Positions 45,174 through 54,557 of a stretch of DNA of 64,000 nt are shown here, piece by piece (the first letter of the stretch is position 1; every line of letters starts with the position of its first letter). Source of the DNA: JASHVB01 sp963762885 (GTDB taxonomy: Bacteria; Pseudomonadota; Alphaproteobacteria; Acetobacterales; Acetobacteraceae); contig CAVXNH010000100.1 of assembly GCA_963762885.1 (NCBI GenBank), forward strand, positions 209,631 to 273,630, read 5' to 3'. A program made the position numbers and the translations under genes. The notes beneath the pieces were generated by a model. It was not told the origin of the DNA. It worked only from the letters and a program-made list of their open reading frames with translations, and did no database searches.

Positions 45174-46073
45174 CTACTCCGCCGCCTGCACTTCGTTCAG
45201 CAGCCGAGCAGCCTCAGCGCCGCGCACCTTGGCGATGTCGTCCTGGTATTTCAGCAGGACACCCAGCGTCTCATCCACCGCAGCCGGCGCCAACTCCTTC
45301 TGGTTAAGGTAGGTCAGCGCCTGCGCCCAATCGATCGTCTCCGCCACGCCGGGCAGCTTGAACAGATCTTCCCCCCGCAGCTTCTGCACGAACGCCACCA
45401 CCTGAGCCGACAGACCCTCCGGCACGCCCGGCGCCTTCGCCGCCAGGATCGCCCGCTCGCGCACTGCGTCCGGGTAGTCCACCCAGTGATACAGGCAACG
45501 CCGGCGGATCGCGTCGTGCACCTCGCGTGTGCGGTTCGAGGTCAGCACCACCACCGGCATGGTCTTCGCCTTCACCGTGCCGTACTCCGGCACGCTGATC
45601 TGGAAGTCGGCCAGCAGCTCCAGCAGGAACGCCTCGAACGGCTCGTCGGCGCGGTCCAGTTCGTCGATCAGCAGCACCGCCGGCGGCAGGTCCGGATCGA
45701 TCGCCGACAACAGCGGGCGGGCCAGCAGGAACTCGCGGGTATAGATGTCGCGCGACAACGCGTCGCGGTCGGTCTGCCCCGCCGCCTCGGCCAGGCGGAT
45801 CGCCATAAGCTGGCGGGCGTGGTCCCATTCATAGGCGGCTGCGGCGATGTCCATGCCGTCGTAGCATTGCAGCCGCACCAGCCGGCGGTTCAGCCCGGCG
45901 GCCAGCACCTTGGCGATCTCGGTCTTGCCGGTGCCCGGCTCGCCCTCCAGGAACAGCGGCCGGCGCATCGACAGTGCGAGGTGCACCGTGGTGGCCAGCT
46001 CCTGATCGGCGATGTAGCCCTGGTCGGCAAGCAGTGCGGCGGTATCGGAGACCTTGGCAGGCAGTGCGGCCAC
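45174..46073 (-). CDS. MoxR-type AAA+ ATPase (CoxD-like)
   Basis: 299 residues from GTG 46073 (VAALPAKVSDTAALLADQGY). AAA+ motifs: Walker A GEPGTGKTE, Walker B AVLLIDELDRADEPFEAFLL, sensor 1 VVVLTSNRTREV, and the RRRCLYHWVDYPD segment. In cox clusters CoxD partly unfolds the CO dehydrogenase to complete the copper-sulfur-molybdenum site; in general MoxR ATPases remodel metalloenzymes with a VWA partner. The GTG overlaps the TAG of the CoxG tail frame. The usual CoxE (VWA) gene does not follow. Confidence 0.88.
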   Translation of the reverse strand: MAALPAKVSDTAALLADQGYIADQELATTVHLALSMRRPLFLEGEPGTGKTEIAKVLAAGLNRRLVRLQCYDGMDIAAAAYEWDHARQLMAIRLAEAAGQTDRDALSRDIYTREFLLARPLLSAIDPDLPPAVLLIDELDRADEPFEAFLLELLADFQISVPEYGTVKAKTMPVVVLTSNRTREVHDAIRRRCLYHWVDYPDAVRERAILAAKAPGVPEGLSAQVVAFVQKLRGEDLFKLPGVAETIDWAQALTYLNQKELAPAAVDETLGVLLKYQDDIAKVRGAEAARLLNEVQAAE

Positions 46074-46171
46074 TAGAAGATGCTTCCGATGAAAATCAGC
46101 AGGATGAACAGGTAAACCAGGCAGCCGATCCAGGCGACGATCGGCAGGCCGAACGGCTCGCGCGGGATCAA
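46073..46171 (-). CDS. Out-of-frame membrane tail of CoxG, or a 32-residue membrane peptide
   Basis: A short frame ending at TAG 46073-46075, overlapping the CoxD-like GTG by one base, encodes IPREPFGLPIVAWIGCLVYL and FILLIFIGSIF. CoxG proteins of this class carry a C-terminal membrane anchor, and upstream frames read PPRPPVTPAPAASAS and KPVLPPAIRMPDQ. I therefore read this as the anchor of the preceding coxG gene, separated by indels. An independent small protein from TTG 46171 is the alternative. Confidence 0.45.
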   Translation of the reverse strand: MIPREPFGLPIVAWIGCLVYLFILLIFIGSIF

Positions 46172-46278
46172 CGCGAAGACTGATCAGGCATGCGGATCGC
46201 CGGCGGCAGCACCGGCTTGCCACCTCACTGCTAACTGGTTATTTGGCAGCAGCGACGCGGAGGCAGCAGGAGCCGGCG

Positions 46279-46758
46279 TCACGGGCGGCCGCGGCGGCGG
46301 TGCGGCCGCGGCCGGCGCGGCACCTGCACCTTAGCGCTGAACCGGTCGAAGAACTGGTCGGCCAACTGCTTGGCCGTGGCATCGACCAGCCGAGCCCCGA
46401 GCTGGGCGATCTTGCCGCCGACCTGTGCGTGCACCTCGTAGCTCAGCAGCGTATCGGCGCCGTCATCCGCCAGATGCACTTTCGCGCCGCCCTTGGCGAA
46501 GCCGGCGACGCCGCCCTGTCCTTCTCCGCTGATCGTATAGCCGTTCGGCGGATCGATGTCGGACAGTTGCACGTTGCCAGTGAAGCGCGCGGAAATCGGC
46601 CCGATCTTCACCGAGGCCGTCGCCTTCATCGCCGTGTCCGACTGCTTTTCCAGGCTCTCGCAGCCCGGGATGGTGGCCCGGAGCACGTCCGGATCGTTCA
46701 GCGCACTCCATACGACCTGCCGCGAAGCGGGGATGCGCCGCTCGCCCGTCATGTCCAT
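46279..46758 (-). CDS. coxG: CoxG/SRPBCC family protein (CO dehydrogenase subunit G-like)
   Basis: 159 residues from ATG 46758. Family features: MDMTGERRIPASRQVVWSAL, DPDVLRATIPGCESLEK, ISARFTGNVQLSDIDPPNGY and GKIAQLGARLVDATAKQLAD. CoxG recruits CO dehydrogenase to the membrane through a C-terminal anchor. Here the open frame ends in Arg/Pro-rich residues (VPRRPRPHRRRGRP), whereas another frame gives the expected Ala/Pro linker, so one or more indels near 46320 separate the fold from its anchor at 46073-46171. coxD-like follows directly. Confidence 0.82.
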   Translation of the reverse strand: MDMTGERRIPASRQVVWSALNDPDVLRATIPGCESLEKQSDTAMKATASVKIGPISARFTGNVQLSDIDPPNGYTISGEGQGGVAGFAKGGAKVHLADDGADTLLSYEVHAQVGGKIAQLGARLVDATAKQLADQFFDRFSAKVQVPRRPRPHRRRGRP

Positions 46759-47102
46759 CGCTTGCGTGTCCCTGTTGCGTGTCCCGGACGTTACTTGCAG
46801 GGTCGGTTGCACGCAAACAAGCCCCCGCCGAGCCCGGCCCACGCCGCCGGCGGGTTGGCGCGCCGAATTGTGCGGTCCGACGTTGCTGCTGGTGCCCCGG
46901 GCGTCCCGGTGTCATCGCGAGTTAGTCACCGGCCGGCGAGGCCGACCCGCCCTGAATGAAACTGCGGGCGTCGTCGGGATAAGGACCCTCCCCTTCCCTT
47001 GTGGGAGGGGGAGGACCTTTGTTTGGAGGACCTTTGTTTCTTGCTGGCGAAGCGAAGCAATGACAGGGTTGGCCGCGGGTTCGATCCGTCAGGATCAGAA
47101 CA
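46759..47102. repeat. Intergenic repeat fragments
   Basis: 46983-47035 contains the CCTCCCCTTCCCTTGTGGG block with GAGGACCTTTGTTT duplicated, related to the insert in the GNAT gene. 47040-47100 (GCGAAGCGAAGCAATGACAG, GATCCGTCAGGATCAGAACA) shares its tail with 16195-16250. No gene is supported. Confidence 0.5.
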
Positions 47103-50016
47103 CTACCCGTGCAGCGTCAACATGCTGCTCACCTGCGCCGTGTCCACGTGCTCTAGCGCGGCGAACGCCGCGCCGACCCCGCCATGCGCGGCCGCGCTTG
47201 GCGAAAACGTCACGCTGAACAAATCCTCAGCGGTCATGTGGTGGGAGTCCGTTGCGAACACGGCCAGTTGCACGGTCCCGCTCATCGCCGCCGGAACCGT
47301 CCCGAACAACTCGTCCTTGGCCGGGTTGAAGTACAGCCAGTTGGTGATGTTCGGACCGCTCATTTCATAGGCGCTGAACGTCATCTTCAATCCCAGCGCG
47401 TCGGTGAAGGTGTTTGCCGGCAGGGTAAGGGCGACGGCCTCCCCGTCGGTCCAGACCTGATTCGGCGTCTGGTCCGTCACAGTGATTCCGGCCTTCGGGA
47501 CCGGCGTCGGCGACACAACGCTGGCGGCAAATTCCTCCGACGCCGACAAACCGCTGGTGTCCGTCGCGGTGACCACCAGGTCCAAGGTCTCCGCGGTGTT
47601 TGGCGCCGTGCCGCTGAACGTGTCGGTCGCCGCGCTGAACGTCAGCCAGCTTGGCAGCGCCTGGCCGTTCTCCTGCGATGCCGTATAGGTCAGACCCTCA
47701 TTTTGCGGGTCGGTGAAGGTGTTCGACGGCAACGCGAGCGAGAACGCCGCGCCTTCCGTCCAGGTCTGGTTCGGCGTCTGTGCCGTCACTTCCGGCGCGC
47801 CCAGGATGGTGACCAGGAACGTATCGGACACGGACAACAGATTGGGATCGGTGGCGGTGACCTTGACATCCACGGTCTGCGCGGCGACCGGCGCGGTGCC
47901 GCTGAACGAGTCGGTCGCGGCGGTGAACTTCAGCCAACTCGGCAGGGCCTGCCCGTTAGCCTCCGTGGCCGTGTAGGTCAGCTTCTGGCCGGACGGATCG
48001 GTGAAGGTGTTCGTCGGCAGCGACAGGGAGATCGCCTGGCCTTCCTTCCAGGTCTGGTTCGGCGTCTGCGTCGCCAGCACCGGTCCCGGCGGGGCGACGG
48101 TCGCGACGAACGTGTCGGACACCGACAACCCGCTGCTATCCGTCGCGGTGATCTCGATATCCAGGGTCTGCGCGGTCACCGGCGCCGTACCGGTAAACGA
48201 GTCCGACAGCGGGTTGAACGTCAGCCAACTCGGCAGCCCGCTCGCCAAGGTCGCCGCACCGATCAAGACCTTGCCGGCCGTCCCTGTGGAACTCACCAGA
48301 GAGGCCGCGTAGCTCAGCGCCTCCCCCTGCGGGTCGGTGAAAGTGCCGGCAGGCACCGAGAAGGAGATCGCCTTGCCCTCCGCCCAGGTCTGGTTCGCGA
48401 TCGGCGTCGCCACCACCGGCGGCCCGACCACGGTGGCGGCGAAGCTGTCGGACACCGACAATCCGCTGGTGTCTTTCGCGGTCACCTCGATGTTCAGGGT
48501 TTCCGCCAGCAGCGGCGCCGTGCCGCTGAATGAATCGGTCGCCGCGGTGAAGGTCAGCCAGCTCGGCAGCGCCTGGCCGTTCGATAGCGTGGCCGTGTAG
48601 GTCAGCGCCTCGTTCTGCGGGTCCTCGAACGTGGTCGATGGCAGCGCCAGCGAGATTGCCTTACCGCCCGTCCAGGTCTGGTTCGGCGTTTGCGTCTCAA
48701 GGATCGGCGGCAACGGTGTCGACGGTGCGGTCGCGGCGATCGTCACGCTCAGCGCATCCCAGTCGCCCCAATAGCTGCCGTTGTACACCCGTACCTCCAG
48801 CGTATCGGTCGTCGCCGTCGCGCCGGCGAGCAGGGATATCGAGGCAAGGGTGGAAGCCGACAGGGCGTCGGAGGCGGCGTGGTCGCTGTAATCGGTGCCG
48901 CCGACCACCAGCGAGTCGCTGGGTGCCGTGTCGTAAACCTGCCACTCGGTGATCGTCTTGCTGGCCGGATCGGTCGCCGAGAACAGCGAGCCCAGCGACA
49001 GCGTCGCCAGGAACTTGAGCGCCTCCGACGTGACGTCGGCGGTGACGATCGGCGTGTCCAGCTTCGTAGATCACCACCGTCGAGGCCGAAACGCCCGACC
49101 ATTCCTGCGACGCCAAATGCGGTGAGGAGACGATGATGTCGTTGCTCGACCCGTCGTTGGCGGGGTTCTGTATCTGGCCGCTGTTGTTCACGTAGGTGAC
49201 GTTGTCCACCAGCATAGCCGTGCTGCCGGAGCCGGAGACGCAGGTGGTGATGTGTCCACCGCCGCCGGACGTGCCGATCACGATCATCTCGCCGGCGGTA
49301 ACCATGTTTTCCCAGTTGCCGGTCTGGCCAGCCGGGCCGTTGAACGCGACGATCCACTCGCCGTTCGCCGCTCCAGGGATGCCGATCAAGGTGCTCTGCA
49401 CCGGCAGCGAGGTGCCCGCCTCGGCCGCGATGGTGCTTGCCAGCACCCAGCAGCCGTCCAGGTTCCAGGCATCGCCGACGAAGCTTTTGGCGACCGAGGC
49501 GATGGAATCCGGCGTCGCCTGGGTCGGGACGGTGGCGGTGTAGCCAGGTTGGGTCACCACCGTCGCGCTGCCCAGGTAGCCCGCGCCGTCGTACTCGACC
49601 ATCGCCACGGCATTGGTCGCATCGGAGTCGGCCAGGCTGAGGCTGTTCGTGCCGAACACCGACAGGTTGGTCACGTCGCTCGGGCTGCGCGACGAGGTGT
49701 AGGTCACCTGGTTGAACCAGCCGTAAGTGCTGTTGTAGTACCAGTATTGGCCGGTGGCTGAATCGTAAGTGTAGGTAAAGACAATCCCGGTGCCGCGCCC
49801 GTCACCGCCGATGTCGCCGAGACCCAGCGTATTGCCGTCGCCGGTCAGTGTTCCGGTGGCGCCGGTGGAACTGACGGTGTACTCGTTGCGATCCAGGACA
49901 GTGAGCACAAGATAGGTCGGATCGCTGCTGCCCGGCGTGATCGTGAACATTTGCGACAGCCCAATCGATACCGAACTGGCATCGACAAAGGCTGACTCAT
50001 TGTCGGATATTGCCAT
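47103..50016 (-). CDS. Large secreted protein: NlpC/P60-like domain plus five cadherin/Ig-like repeats, one frameshift
   Basis: About 970 residues. N-terminus MAISDNESAFVDASS has no signal peptide, as in type I secreted or surface proteins of this group. Residues about 165-320 contain VAKSFVGDAWNLDGCWVLAS and GGGGHITTCVSG, a Cys...His arrangement like NlpC/P60 or CHAP cysteine peptidases. Then VVVGGTDYSDHAASDA leads to five dystroglycan/cadherin-like Ig units of about 95-110 residues, each with TPNQTWxxGxAxSLxLP, LPSWLTFxxxTDSFSGTAP and TDxSGLSVSDxF. It ends ALEHVDTAQVSSMLTLHG. The break is an extra T at 49063-49064; removing it joins VVIYE to LDTPIVTADVTS. Probably an adhesin or wall-active surface protein. 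Confidence 0.75.
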
Positions 50017-50398
50017 ACCACCGGATCTCCGCAGCGTGTTCGGGCAACAATTGTGTCATCCAAACAATAAAACATTTCGCACCGGACGCCAAGCGCGCAA
50101 CCACTTCGATGATTTGCGAAAAGTCCCTGCCTTAATTCCCTTGCGCACTCTGTAGCACGGTTCCGGTCCGCAGGCGCCACGCGTCGCGTGCGATCGGACC
50201 ATGCCTTCGGAGACCGCGAGGGGAGCGGTATGTTGCTGCCCTTTCCGTAGCGCCGGCTGGTTCCCTGAGTTCCTCGTTGCCGTCCATCTTGCCGAGCATT
50301 CATTGCGGAATGGTTAAAGCCGTCGCCTTTTGTTCCTGGCCGGCTTCGGCTATCCGGCACCAGAAACCTCGGCCATCCCCACGCGGAGACCACGTGCC
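50017..50398. other. Divergent intergenic region
   Basis: 382 bp between the large Ig protein and prpB, which are transcribed apart. 50040-50110 is AT-richer (AACAATTGTGTCATCCAAAC) and may hold the promoters; no repeat or small gene is evident. Confidence 0.4.
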
Positions 50399-51322
50399 AT
50401 GACCTATCTTGTCGCCGCCGACCTTCCCACCACCCCAGCCGGCGAGCGTTTCCGTGCCTTGCTCCGCCGCCCCGGCATCCTTGGCATGCCAGGCGCGCAT
50501 AACGGCCAGGCCGCGTTGCAGGCCAAGGCCGCCGGGTTCGAAGCGTTGTACCTGTCGGGCGCGGCGATGACCGCCTCGATGGGATTGCCCGACCTCGGCG
50601 TGATCACGGTGGACGAAGTGTGCTTCTTCGTGCGCCAGATCGCCCGGTCGACCGGCCTGCCGCTGCTGGTGGACGGCGACACCGGCTATGGCAAGGCACT
50701 CAACGTCATGCACATGGTGCGCTGCTTCGAAGACGCCGGCGCCGCCGCGGTGCATATCGAGGACCAGTTGCTGCCGAAGAAATGCGGCCACCTGAACGAC
50801 AAGAAACTGGCGGACGCGCATGACATGGCAGCGAAGATCGCCGCCGCGGCGCGTGCTCGCCGCCACCTGTTCATCGTCGCCCGCACCGACGCCGCCGCCA
50901 GCGAGGGCATCGACGGCGCCGTGGCGCGCGCCAAACTGTTCATGCAGGCCGGCGCCGACGCGATCTTCCCCGAAGCGCTCACCACCGCCGAGATGTTCCG
51001 CGCCGTCGCCGAGCGGCTGCCCGGCGTTCCGCTGCTCGCCAACATGACCGAATTCGGCCGCACGCCGTTCTTCACCGCCAGCGAGTTCGAGGCGATGGGC
51101 TACAAGATGGTGATCTGGCCGGTGAGTTCTCTGCGCATTGCCAACAAGGCGCAGGCCGAGCTGTACGCCGCGATCGCGCGCGACGGCGGGACGCAGAACA
51201 TGGTCGATCGCATGCAGACCCGCGCGGAACTCTACGCGACGATCGGCTACCACGATTACGAAGCGCTGGATGCGTCCATCGTCACGACGATCGTGCCGGA
51301 GGCGATGCCGCAGCGGGGTTGA
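50399..51322 (+). CDS. prpB: Isocitrate lyase/PEP mutase family, likely 2-methylisocitrate lyase
   Basis: 307 residues. The lyase signature KKCGH is present near residues 126-130 in LLPKKCGHLNDKKL; VDGDTGYG and HIEDQ supply the Mg-binding acids. The C-terminal half LLANMTEFGRTPFFT, then MVIWPVSSLRIANKA and the MQTRAELYATIGYHDYE ending are PrpB-like. The enzyme splits 2-methylisocitrate into pyruvate and succinate in propionate breakdown. prpC and prpD are not adjacent, so oxaloacetate decarboxylase or another PEP-mutase-family activity stays possible. Confidence 0.85.
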   Translation: MTYLVAADLPTTPAGERFRALLRRPGILGMPGAHNGQAALQAKAAGFEALYLSGAAMTASMGLPDLGVITVDEVCFFVRQIARSTGLPLLVDGDTGYGKALNVMHMVRCFEDAGAAAVHIEDQLLPKKCGHLNDKKLADAHDMAAKIAAAARARRHLFIVARTDAAASEGIDGAVARAKLFMQAGADAIFPEALTTAEMFRAVAERLPGVPLLANMTEFGRTPFFTASEFEAMGYKMVIWPVSSLRIANKAQAELYAAIARDGGTQNMVDRMQTRAELYATIGYHDYEALDASIVTTIVPEAMPQRG

Positions 51323-51359
51323 TGCGCGAGGGCCCGTTGCCGTAATGGCCGCGTCCTTT

Positions 51360-51565
51360 CGTCACGGCCGCGCGTACCCGTCATGCCCGCGCGTATCCGT
51401 CACGGCCGCGCGTATCCGTCACGGCCGCGTGTATCCGTCACGGCCGCGCGTATCCGTCATGGCCGCGCGTATCCGTCATGGCCGGCCTTGTGCCGGCCAT
51501 CCACGCCTTGCCTTTGCGCGCGCAGTAGAGGCGCGGACGGCCGGCACAAGGCCGGCCATGACGGG
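51360..51565. repeat. 19-bp tandem array joined to a palindromic repeat
   Basis: Five to six copies of a 19-bp unit (GTATCCGTCACGGCCGCGC) occupy about 51370-51484. The last copy grades into GTATCCGTCATGGCCGGCC, the left arm of a palindrome whose right arm is GGCACAAGGCCGGCCATGAC near 51540-51562. The region 51323-51594 has no gene. Confidence 0.8.
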
Positions 51566-51594
51566 GAATGGCTCGGAATGCCCCCAATCGTTAC

Positions 51595-51936
51595 CTAACG
51601 CCGCCGCTTGCCCGCCCGTGCCGCGCCGATCGCATCGCGCGCCCATTGCAGCAATTCGTCCTGCCGATCGAGCAGCGCCTCGGGCACCTCGTAGTACGCG
51701 GCCAGGCTGACACTGCGATCGCCGCGTATATAGCTGAACGCACTGCTCCCCGCGCGTTCGTACCGCTCGCGCGTGTTGTCATCCACACGCAAATAAAATA
51801 CGTCGCGCACGAGCAATCCGAACATCGCCCCGCCGTGAAACAGCCCGACGCCGCTGAACATTCTGCGCGCCACCGGATCGAGCGGCGCGAGCAGATCGAG
51901 GATGAAATCCTGGAATTGCCGGCTGACACTCGGCAT
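51595..51936 (-). CDS. TfoX/Sxy family protein (N-terminal domain)
   Basis: 113 residues: DFILDLLAPLDPVARRMFSG, VGLFHGGAMFGLLVRDVFYL and AAYYEVPEALLDRQDELLQW, the TfoX N-terminal domain pattern at its usual length. Stand-alone TfoX-N proteins are common in alphaproteobacteria; the competence role of full TfoX/Sxy proteins has not been shown for them. A single gene between two repeat clusters. Confidence 0.85.
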   Translation of the reverse strand: MPSVSRQFQDFILDLLAPLDPVARRMFSGVGLFHGGAMFGLLVRDVFYLRVDDNTRERYERAGSSAFSYIRGDRSVSLAAYYEVPEALLDRQDELLQWARDAIGAARAGKRRR

Positions 51937-52027
51937 GCGGCGATACCCCTCGCAATCATCTCTCCGGCACTATATCCCGCATCGGCAAACCAATTCCCAT
52001 AGCCCGTCGCTGGTGTTCCAGACTCTG

Positions 52028-52400
52028 ACGGATCGATCCCACGTTTAATTCCAACCCACCAGGCGATTGCCTCTCGACGGCTTCGCGCGGACCACCCAAA
52101 CCGTCATGGCCAGGCCCCAACCGTTATGGCCAGGCCCAAACCGTCATGGCCAGGCCCCAACCGTTATGGCCGGACCCCAACCGTCATGGCCGGGCTTGAC
52201 CCGGCCATCTATCGCGGGACCGTGCTGCATAGATGGCCGGGTCAAGCCCGGCCATGACGGTGAGAGGGCGCGACCATGACGGTGGGGAGTCCGCCGGCCA
52301 TGTGGGTGGGAGTCCGCCGGCCATGTGGGTGGGGAGTCCGCTGGCCATGACGGTGGGGTTCCGCCGGCCATGACGGTTAGGGCGGTCCGTGCCGTACGCA
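52028..52400. repeat. Palindromic repeat with tandemly multiplied arms
   Basis: The left flank repeats AACCGTCATGGCCAGGCCC in four to five units of 19-20 bp (52106-52186). The core 52186-52260 pairs CGTCATGGCCGGGCTTGACC with GGTCAAGCCCGGCCATGACG. The right flank repeats GCCATGACGGTGGGGAGTCC-like units of about 22-24 bp (52262-52378). The start also carries CGATTGCCTCTCGACGGCTT, related to the flank at 55950-55975. 52401-52585 shows no gene. Confidence 0.8.
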
Positions 52401-52585
52401 ACACGAGCGCGGCGACCGCCGCGCTTGAGCCATCCAATCCCTCCCGTTACGCTGGCTATCGGCTGCTGTCGGAAATCGTTGTAACCACGCAAATTCGACA
52501 CCGCCGCTGCCGCCAGAAGCTCAACCCACAAAATGCGCCGCGTGAAAAATCTCCACGCCATGCAGCGAACAGGAGCCTTTGCAAC

Positions 52586-52885
52586 GTGAACCATCGCCGG
52601 TCACTGTTCAGGATAGCGGCCATCGCCACCGTATGCTGGGTCGCCTGGTGGGTCTGGCACTACACCACCACCTGTAGCCTCGTCAGAATGAGCAGCGGCC
52701 ACGCCATCTCATGCCGCTGGGAAACCTCCGAGGCAGGTGGCGTGGCCGTGGCGTCCCGAACCGCTCCTGCGTTGTCCGTGCTTTGGGATATGGCAGCCAG
52801 GACCATCGGCATTCCGGCCCTCGTCGTTGTCGCATTGCTTGCGGTTTATTGGCTGAGGGAGCTCATCCGCTGGCGTGCCAGATGA
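52586..52885 (+). CDS. Small hypothetical membrane protein
   Basis: 99 residues from GTG 52586, preceded by AGGAGCC. Two hydrophobic segments: FRIAAIATVCWVAWWVWHY near the N-terminus and TIGIPALVVVALLAVYWL near the C-terminus, with a Cys/Trp-containing loop (CSLVRMSSGHAISCRWE) that may face the periplasm and form a disulfide. Not recognised; the good ribosome site and codon pattern support it being real. Confidence 0.5.
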   Translation: MNHRRSLFRIAAIATVCWVAWWVWHYTTTCSLVRMSSGHAISCRWETSEAGGVAVASRTAPALSVLWDMAARTIGIPALVVVALLAVYWLRELIRWRAR

Positions 52886-52951
52886 TTTGAACGACCGCCT
52901 GATGTCCGCGACGCCCGCCGAGACAACACATCCCCGATCGTCATCGAACTT

Positions 52952-53851
52952 TCACGGCAGAGGCGCCTGCGCGCAGGCAACCGACGCCCACTCGACCGCC
53001 GCCTGATCGTCTCCCGGCGCGAAGGCCGCGGCGGTGCGCGCAGGCTTCAGATCGGGAAAATGATAGACCGCGGCAACGCTGGTGAGGTCGTGTCCCGTGT
53101 GCCCGAAGCTCCGCCCGGCCGGCCCATCCAGCGCGATCATCAACCCGAGCCCATAGCCAAAATCGATCCACGGCCGGCCCGGTATCTCGCGCCCGAGTCC
53201 GAGGCGGTGCAGCATCTCGCGCAGCAGATCAGGCGGCAGCAGACTGCCTTGTATCAACCGATCCAGCACCAGTGCCGCGGCGGCGGGAGGTCCTATCAGC
53301 AGCCCGTGGTAGACCCAGCCGGGATGGTAGTTGGTCGGGTTCCCCCACGCGGTCGTCGCCATGTCCTCCGGCGTGATGGCCACCGATACGCCCTCGACGC
53401 CAAGCGGCCGCAGCACCAGGCTTTCAAGTGCCGCACCGATCGCGTCCCCAGTGATATCCTCGATCATCCGCCGGACATGGAAATAGCCGGTGTTCGAATA
53501 TTTCCACATGGTGTCCGGATCGAACCGCACCCTGTCGGCGTCGACGCGCGCCAGCATCTCCTGATCCGGCCAGGGCGGCCCGCCCTGCGCTACCGCCGGC
53601 TGGTAGTCTGCAAGGTCGGCGTAATTGCCGAGGCCGGAGGTGTGCCGCAGAAGCTGCCGCAACGTGTAGCGCCTGTCCGCGATCGGAACATCCAGCGCAG
53701 CCCGTCCATCGCGAACCAGGCCGAGCGCGGCCGCAGCCAGGATCGTCTTGGTAAAGCTCCACCACGGGACCGGGCGCGCATGGTCCCCGCCGGCGACAAC
53801 CTGAGCGTTCACGACCAAGGCGGAAACGTTGCGGGAATTGCGCATCTCCAT
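52952..53851 (-). CDS. Serine hydrolase, beta-lactamase class C family
   Basis: 299 residues from ATG 53851 (MEMRNSRNVSALVVNAQ). The catalytic SxxK is SFTK at 32-35, the YxN motif is YSN in DTMWKYSNTGYFHVRRMIED, and HTSGLGNYADL lies in the conserved loop. The third box is SFGHTGHD (HTG in place of KTG). No signal peptide, unlike true AmpC enzymes, so a cytoplasmic esterase or peptidase role is more likely than antibiotic resistance. Divergent from DUF192; the two share a 113-bp promoter gap. Confidence 0.82.
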   Translation of the reverse strand: MEMRNSRNVSALVVNAQVVAGGDHARPVPWWSFTKTILAAAALGLVRDGRAALDVPIADRRYTLRQLLRHTSGLGNYADLADYQPAVAQGGPPWPDQEMLARVDADRVRFDPDTMWKYSNTGYFHVRRMIEDITGDAIGAALESLVLRPLGVEGVSVAITPEDMATTAWGNPTNYHPGWVYHGLLIGPPAAAALVLDRLIQGSLLPPDLLREMLHRLGLGREIPGRPWIDFGYGLGLMIALDGPAGRSFGHTGHDLTSVAAVYHFPDLKPARTAAAFAPGDDQAAVEWASVACAQAPLP

Positions 53852-53964
53852 TGACGATAGCGGCTCGCGACGTGGCAGCAAGCGGCACCATGACCTGCCC
53901 TGGCGGCCCATTCCCGGGATATGCTAGCGGGGCGCCCGAGACCACGACTGGAAGGCCAAGGAAC

Positions 53965-54444
53965 ATGCAACGCCGCCACCTGCTTCTGCTGTTCGCCTCC
54001 CTGCCGGCGCTGGCCCACGCGCAGGGCGCCGAGCCGACCGGGCCGCAGCCGGAACTGCCCAAGGAGAAGCTGGTCATCGTCACGCGCGACGGCGTGCAGC
54101 ACGAGTTCAACGTCGAAATGGCACTGACCCCGAAGCAGCAGGAGGTGGGCGAGATGTTCCGCCCCAGCGTGCCGCCCGACGGCGGGATGTTGTTCGTTTG
54201 GGAGCGGGCACGCCCCTCCCCCATGTGGATGAAGAACACGTTGGCGCCGCTGGACATGGTGTTCATCAACCCGGACGGCACGATCCGCCACATCGTCGAG
54301 AACACCGTGCCGGAGAGCCTGGCCGTGATCGACAGCGGCGGCCCGGTGCTGGCGACGCTGGAACTGGCGGCCGGCACCACGGCGCGACTGAACATCCGGG
54401 TGGGCGACAAGGTGTTGCAGTGGATCTTCGGCAACGCCGGGTAA
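53965..54444 (+). CDS. DUF192 family exported protein
   Basis: 159 residues from ATG 53965, with AAGGAAC upstream. Signal peptide MQRRHLLLLFASLPALAHA, then the DUF192 fold: MALTPKQQEVGEMFRPSVPP, GGMLFVWERARPSPMWMKNT, LAPLDMVFINPDGTI and the RLNIRVGDKVLQW ending. DUF192 proteins are small periplasmic beta-barrel-like proteins of unknown function. tRNA-Pro follows 113 bp downstream. Confidence 0.85.
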   Translation: MQRRHLLLLFASLPALAHAQGAEPTGPQPELPKEKLVIVTRDGVQHEFNVEMALTPKQQEVGEMFRPSVPPDGGMLFVWERARPSPMWMKNTLAPLDMVFINPDGTIRHIVENTVPESLAVIDSGGPVLATLELAAGTTARLNIRVGDKVLQWIFGNAG

Positions 54445-54557
54445 GCCGCCTGCACCGGCAATTCGCACCTTGCGCCGGAGGCTGGCCTCGCCCATAGCTT
54501 CCCCGCCTTCGGCAGGCTCGAAGGCGGGCTCCGGATTGCCGTCCGGGACCGGTTCAG

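Noticed and set aside
51370..51484. Tandem 19-bp repeats as a CRISPR or an origin iteron array
   Set aside because: There are no spacers, no cas or replication gene nearby, and the unit is the flank of a dispersed palindrome.
52952..53851. An AmpC-type antibiotic resistance beta-lactamase
   Set aside because: It lacks a signal peptide and the KTG box, and belongs to the broad esterase-like part of the family.
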